The position numbers and the translations under genes are program-made. The notes beneath the pieces are model-generated. The model was not told the origin of the DNA and searched no databases. It was given only the letters and a program-made list of their open reading frames with translations. A DNA stretch of 64,000 bases from Wyeomyia smithii (Eukaryota; Arthropoda; Insecta; Diptera; Culicidae): contig NC_073696.1 of assembly GCF_029784165.1 (NCBI RefSeq), positions 189,200,498 through 189,264,497 on the forward strand. The letters are read 5' to 3'. This document shows, piece after piece, positions 60,044-64,000 of the stretch; position 1 is the first letter of the stretch; each line of letters opens with the position of its first letter.

Positions 60044-62740
60044 TTAGTAATCTCGGTTATAAAACCGACGAGAAATGTATTTTTTGGAGCTACCGTGTGG
60101 CGACCAGAAGGAAAATGTAGTATGCATATAGCACTTTCCAATCGGCAAAAAATTATCTGTTTGTGAAATTTCTACTTCGTAGGCATCCAGAAATTCATCG
60201 TAATTTGTTGTGTTACAGACTCGAATCAGCAGGAAGATTTCTGAATCTAAAGATATTATTTCACGTATTATTCCATATGTAGCATACAGTGAATTATTTC
60301 CGTCCAAGCTTTCATTTTTGTAGGAAACAACGATATTACAGCGGAACTCTATCCCGTTTATTATTACAATTTTTGGTACAAAAACGACTTCAACATCGTG
60401 ATTTAGAAAGCGTTCGCTGAGGCAGTCGGCTCGTGGTATAAGTTTTCCGGATTTATACGTTATTTTATCACTGAACGGGAGGTTCATTATATTAACTACC
60501 ATTGTGAAACACTGTCGCTTAGCTAAACTATAACAGATGTTTTTGAAATTCCTACAGGTGGCAGATTGGTTTTTTGCAAATTTATTCGCTTGTTCGAACT
60601 GGAGACAATTAAATTGCTTCATTGAACCGCTTTTCCGGATGCACATTACATAGTGCTGCAAATGATGTAATTTATTCATCCGGCGGTCAAATTTTTCGAA
60701 AAATGCTGTTTGAAAGTAATGTATGTGTTCGTCTAAACGACACAGTAAGTTCGCTGAAACTACTGGTGACATTATAATTCGTACAATGTTAATTAGATAT
60801 CCTATCATGCGCATAAGTTCACATTTTTCTGGAACCAAATGGCCAAAAAGAAAAGGGAAAGCTCGGAGCAGACACAAAGACTGTGCTGAAGTTTGCCGCA
60901 GTTTGTTTTTTGTTGGATGTTGCATCATTTCTTCCGTAAAGTTTGCGGATGGCTTATTACAGCGATCTGTATAACCGTAAGCAAAAGAGTTTAAGCGTCT
61001 ATTAATAAACCCAACTGTAATTTTCAAGTCTTTTTGTCTGCAGTAGTGCGCTAACACTAACTGAATGGTAACAGGTACCACACCTTCCGCCAAGTCATGC
61101 ATGCTGTCGAGAGCGTTGTTTTCAGTGATATGATAATGCTGCAAATCATTCAAGATGCATCCAGATGATTTGAGCCCACAGTCTCTCGATGTTACAGTTC
61201 CTTGCTGTATAGAAATTAATCGATCTCCGTACTAGCTTCTAGTGCGTAAAGGATAGTCTTCAAATGGATTTCTATGGAACTGTTCCCTAGAAATTTGACA
61301 AACTCGACAAAAAAAGTTGGCCCCTGGTCCGAGCAAGTCGAATACATCGTGGGTGGCCAAAGTGTCTCCACAAAACATTGTGACTACGGCTCTTAGAATG
61401 AACCTCTCTGTCCCAAAATATACGGTAATTCCTTTCTCCAGTTCTTTCAGATCATTGACTAGGGGGGTAAGTATTTTTTGATATCCATGTTTCTTTACGT
61501 CAATGGACGCACAAAACATCAAAGGAAACACGGTACGCGGCGAAGAATTCCATTTTTCCGGGAAGTTCTGAATTTTGAATGAAAAATTCGAAACCTTGTT
61601 TATTCCGGCTCGTGAGCTTAAAGCATTTCCCAGTTCCACGTCATCTTGATAAAGGCTCAGTCGTATAGAGTTAGGATATTGTCGGAAGTATTCGTTTCGT
61701 TTGAAAGTTTCTCCCGATCTGAAAGAACAGTATGGGGTGTTCGGGGTGTTCGATTGTAATTCAGTAGTTTCATCTAAAAGAGCACGAGTGCTAGGGTCTC
61801 TGAAAATTAACTTTAGTGTATCTATAATACTGATGTACGAATGTCGTTTACTAGTACTCTTTTCGGTAGGGAATTGACGTGTCTTGTGTCCTCTCGTCGA
61901 CTTAGAAGCAGTTCTCTTGGAACTGGCATCGATCCTGTAATTTTGTTCAGATATTTTAACTGTTTTGCAGCAGTGTCTACTTCATCAAAAAGTCCATCAA
62001 CTTTAAAGATATTACGTAGTTCATCTAGGTCATTTGAAGAAATGGGTTGCTGCTTGGACCTTAAATAGTCTGATGTTTTTTGTCTGAGATAATCGGCAAC
62101 GTTGTCAACAATGGATTGGCATAAATTGGTGAACTCGGAGATTTTGGTCTGTGGCAAACCAACATCGGATGCCATACGACAAATCCCAAGGTTTATTAAT
62201 TTACGAATTTCATCGATTGAACTAATCTCATAATTTTTTTCCGGGTCTGTAGTGATTTCAATTTGTTCATTGAGAGGCAGCTCAAACACAGGTTGGCTCT
62301 GGGGTGGGCTATCGGTATTTGGACCGGGCAACGGATGTTTTTCGAGAATATGCCTTTTGAGTGTGTAAAAGCTTCCATAGCGTGAATTACAACATTGGTA
62401 AGTGCAATCAAAAAATAAGTTCGACGAATCAAAATCATTATTTGCAATGTGTTGGTTGACATGTCGGTGTAAACCAGAGATGTAACCCGGAACTTTTGCG
62501 TGGCAGAAAAAGCAGGTTATGAATGACCCTACCGGTACCACCTAAAATCGAACGAAATCAAATAAATAACTTACGAAAAATGTCAACGACTCGTACATCT
62601 TGTTTTCGCAGCTCATCATAAACGCTTTCCATATTGTGTTCACACTCGACAGCAATTAAAACCAAACTAACTAATATAATATTTTCTATTGATACATTCG
62701 CGTCTTGTACGGTTGCACGTATGAGAAAAATGGCCGCCAC
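60044..62740 (-). pseudogene. C2H2 zinc-finger, transposase-like gene of the 55.4-63.0 kb unit (two lesions)
   Basis: Proposed exon 1 is 62740..62597 (MAAIFLIRATVQ start, 48 codons); a 55-nt intron then leads to 62541 in phase 0. The N-terminus carries two zinc-finger-like modules: C-x2-C with HRHVNQH, then C-x4-C-x12-H-x4-H (RYGSFYTLKRHILEKH). The frame is lost near 61845: the tail VLVNDIRTSVL ends at 61822, while the conserved-looking ISIIDTLKLIFRDP continues one frame over. A further in-frame TAG at 61232 splits NPFEDYPLRTRS from YGDRLISIQQG. Beyond it, 369 open codons (61153..60044) contain NALDSMHDLAEGVVPV. The GDTLATHDVFDLLGPG and CRVC motifs lie just before the stop. These motifs recall tnp2/CACTA-like transposases of animals (inference). 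About 850 codons would be coded without the lesions. Single-base assembly error at 61845 is possible. Confidence 0.7.
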
Positions 62741-62974
62741 ATTTAAGATTTGACAGTTTCACAGATTGTTCGGTAAAAAGTTATACAGATTTCCGTGAAT
62801 GTAAAATTATGCAAATATTTCGGTAAAAATTAACGAAATTATGGTAAAACTTGCAGATATTACAGAACACTCGTTAATCTAATGCTGTTTTACCGGAATA
62901 CCGGTATTATTACACATTACCGATGGATTGTTGTAAAAAATATTACCGAAAATTTTTTTTTTATTAAGTGTGTA

Positions 62975-63626
62975 CTACACATCTGATACTGATTAGAATG
63001 GTCTGAATAGAGCACTAATAGTCCCACAAATTGACTCACGTGTGTCAGAAGGCTTTGGGCGGAAAATACCGAAACCAGGCCGTATACCGTTTAACACGAG
63101 CGTTGTGTAGTTATGCCGTTGTGCGTCCGAGTCGCTCGTTGCGGTTGCGATTAAAAGCATCTTCCAGCAGCGATACTCATGCAGTCGTTGCGAAGGCTTC
63201 ATTTAGAAAGTGTGCTTCAGCAGCGTCAATATTGTGATGTGCCACGCGCTTTGCTTGGCTCATTTTTTGTGTGGTATATTTGGGCTCCGCGAAAGATAAT
63301 ATTCAAAATCTGTATAAAGACGGTCATGTGTTTTGGTGCGTGAGGATCAAGCTTGAACTTTCGCGACAAATTGCGGAAGCCAGTCGATGTAAATCACAGC
63401 GATCAAGTGGGTTTTTTTCCTGCTGATTTGCAATCTGCTTTGCGAACAAGCGGAAGTTTGTGATAAAAGTGAGAGTTGTAGTTCGGTGTGGAGTGTTATT
63501 TGTTTTCCAGCGAGTGCTCCGTGGTTAACCGTTTATTGACTTTTCGAGTGCCTCTGCTCGGTTAAGTGTTAAAATAATTACGATCTTTCTGTACACGTGG
63601 ATTACGGACAAATTTCAGTGATCACA
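62975..63626. other. Upstream region of the right-edge gene
   Basis: Beyond the transposon-like unit the sequence is less AT-rich and contains no repeat I recognise. It may hold the promoter and 5' UTR of the exon at 63627. No definite core promoter is identified. Confidence 0.35.
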
Positions 63627-63767
63627 ATGTTCGTAAAACGAAGAAAGTTTGCTAACACGAACAACAATGTCGTATTGAACAATCCCAACTACGATAATAA
63701 TGGAAACCAACATGCGGTAAAAATGCGCTGTAGTAAGCATAAGAACTGCAAGGGTGACACGGATGAG
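63627..63767 (+). CDS. Possible first coding exon of a gene running off the right edge
   Basis: ATG at 63627 opens 47 codons (MFVKRRKFANTNNNVVLNNP start, then Lys/Cys-rich RCSKHKNCKGDTDE) ending exactly at a GAG|GTATGC donor in phase 0. The frame closes shortly after the donor, as expected for an exon. The preceding 550 bp lack repeats and resemble a 5' UTR. I do not recognise the product. The Asn-rich then Cys/Lys-containing composition is all that can be described. Confidence 0.4.
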
Positions 63768-64000
63768 GTATGCTTGCGGAAGGCGCTTATGTAATATCAT
63801 ATTATGTTGGTAACAACGTGGACACTAACCAATGTTACTGTTTGGTTTTAAAAGCTTGAACAAAAATTATTACTCTAACACTAATTTTGTAATTTTTTGA
63901 GCAACAATTAGGTCAAGTTATTAAAAGCTCCATCAAACTATGGCTAGGCTCTCGAGAACTGTTTTCATTCATAACAAAACACTAGGCTTGTTCACTTGAG

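Larger units (their letters stand above)
55428..62972 (-). mobile_element. Two-gene DNA-transposon-like unit, 7.5 kb, CGGTAA-rich ends
   Basis: The two ends face each other as CACACTTTAAAAAAAAAA (left) and CACACTTAATAAAAAAAAAA (complement of the right end). Both are followed within about 25 bp by TTCGGTAA and further CGGTAA/TTACCG motifs (55450-55620 and 62780-62950). Both borders are flanked by TA. Inside, two genes lie in tandem on the minus strand: a zinc-finger, transposase-like gene (60044-62740, broken) and a nine-exon companion gene (55988-59881, intact). CAC-starting ends and a D-x-MHDL-x-EG motif recall CACTA/EnSpm-type (CMC) transposons, but the assignment is tentative and the ends are only moderately conserved. 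Confidence 0.6.

Noticed and set aside
61780..61850. An intron (GTACTA..TTTTCAG, 58 nt) explaining the frame break in the zinc-finger gene
   Set aside because: Splicing it out creates an immediate stop and removes the coding-like ISIIDTLKLIF segment; a one-base lesion fits better.

Overview
The window looks like insect nuclear DNA, most probably from a mosquito. This is inference from gene families, 52-87 nt introns with GT..AG ends and a very heavy load of mosquito-type repeats; no species can be read from the sequence. Real host genes cover little of the window, and most of it is nested, decayed transposable elements.

Left end (1-4 kb): a secreted non-catalytic serine protease homolog runs off the left edge on the minus strand. 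It is divergent from a six-exon plus-strand gene (872-3966) for a roughly 937-residue secreted protein with three protease-fold units and an internal CLIP domain. Only the first unit has a full catalytic triad. A second copy lies at 29.2-32.2 kb; it lacks the CLIP domain and its first exon junction is damaged. A 220-bp relic of a third copy lies at 7.14-7.36 kb. The interval is therefore an expanded immune-type protease cluster pried apart by transposons.

4-29 kb and 32-39 kb: transposon territory. Many elements can be delimited by target-site duplications (TSD): a series of hAT-type elements with 8-bp TSDs (4153-4379, 5318-6487, 7393-7904, 17353-19655, 20876-22259, 28795-29114, 32647-33548, 34025-34445), a Penelope-like reverse transcriptase split by a Harbinger-type MITE, a TTAA-flanked element that encloses a decayed LINE, and an RTE-type LINE split by a 2.3-kb hAT element. 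There are also a 125-bp-period satellite, a (TA)n tract, tRNA-like sequences and a degenerate array of small TATA-driven units ending in histone-like stem-loops (23.5-26.3 kb).

39-49 kb: UTP-glucose-1-phosphate uridylyltransferase (UGP) on the plus strand, with two shared coding exons (46534-48109) and three phase-compatible candidate first exons spread over 6.7 kb.

50-55 kb: small foldback elements and a GA-rich minisatellite.

55.4-63.0 kb is the most unusual region: a 7.5-kb unit flanked by TA, with imperfect terminal inverted repeats starting CACACTT and enriched in CGGTAA. It carries two tandem minus-strand genes. One is a zinc-finger, transposase-like gene broken by a frameshift and a nonsense codon. 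The other is a nine-exon, 448-codon companion gene whose every junction stays in frame. At the right edge (63.6 kb) a possible first coding exon of another gene runs out of the window.
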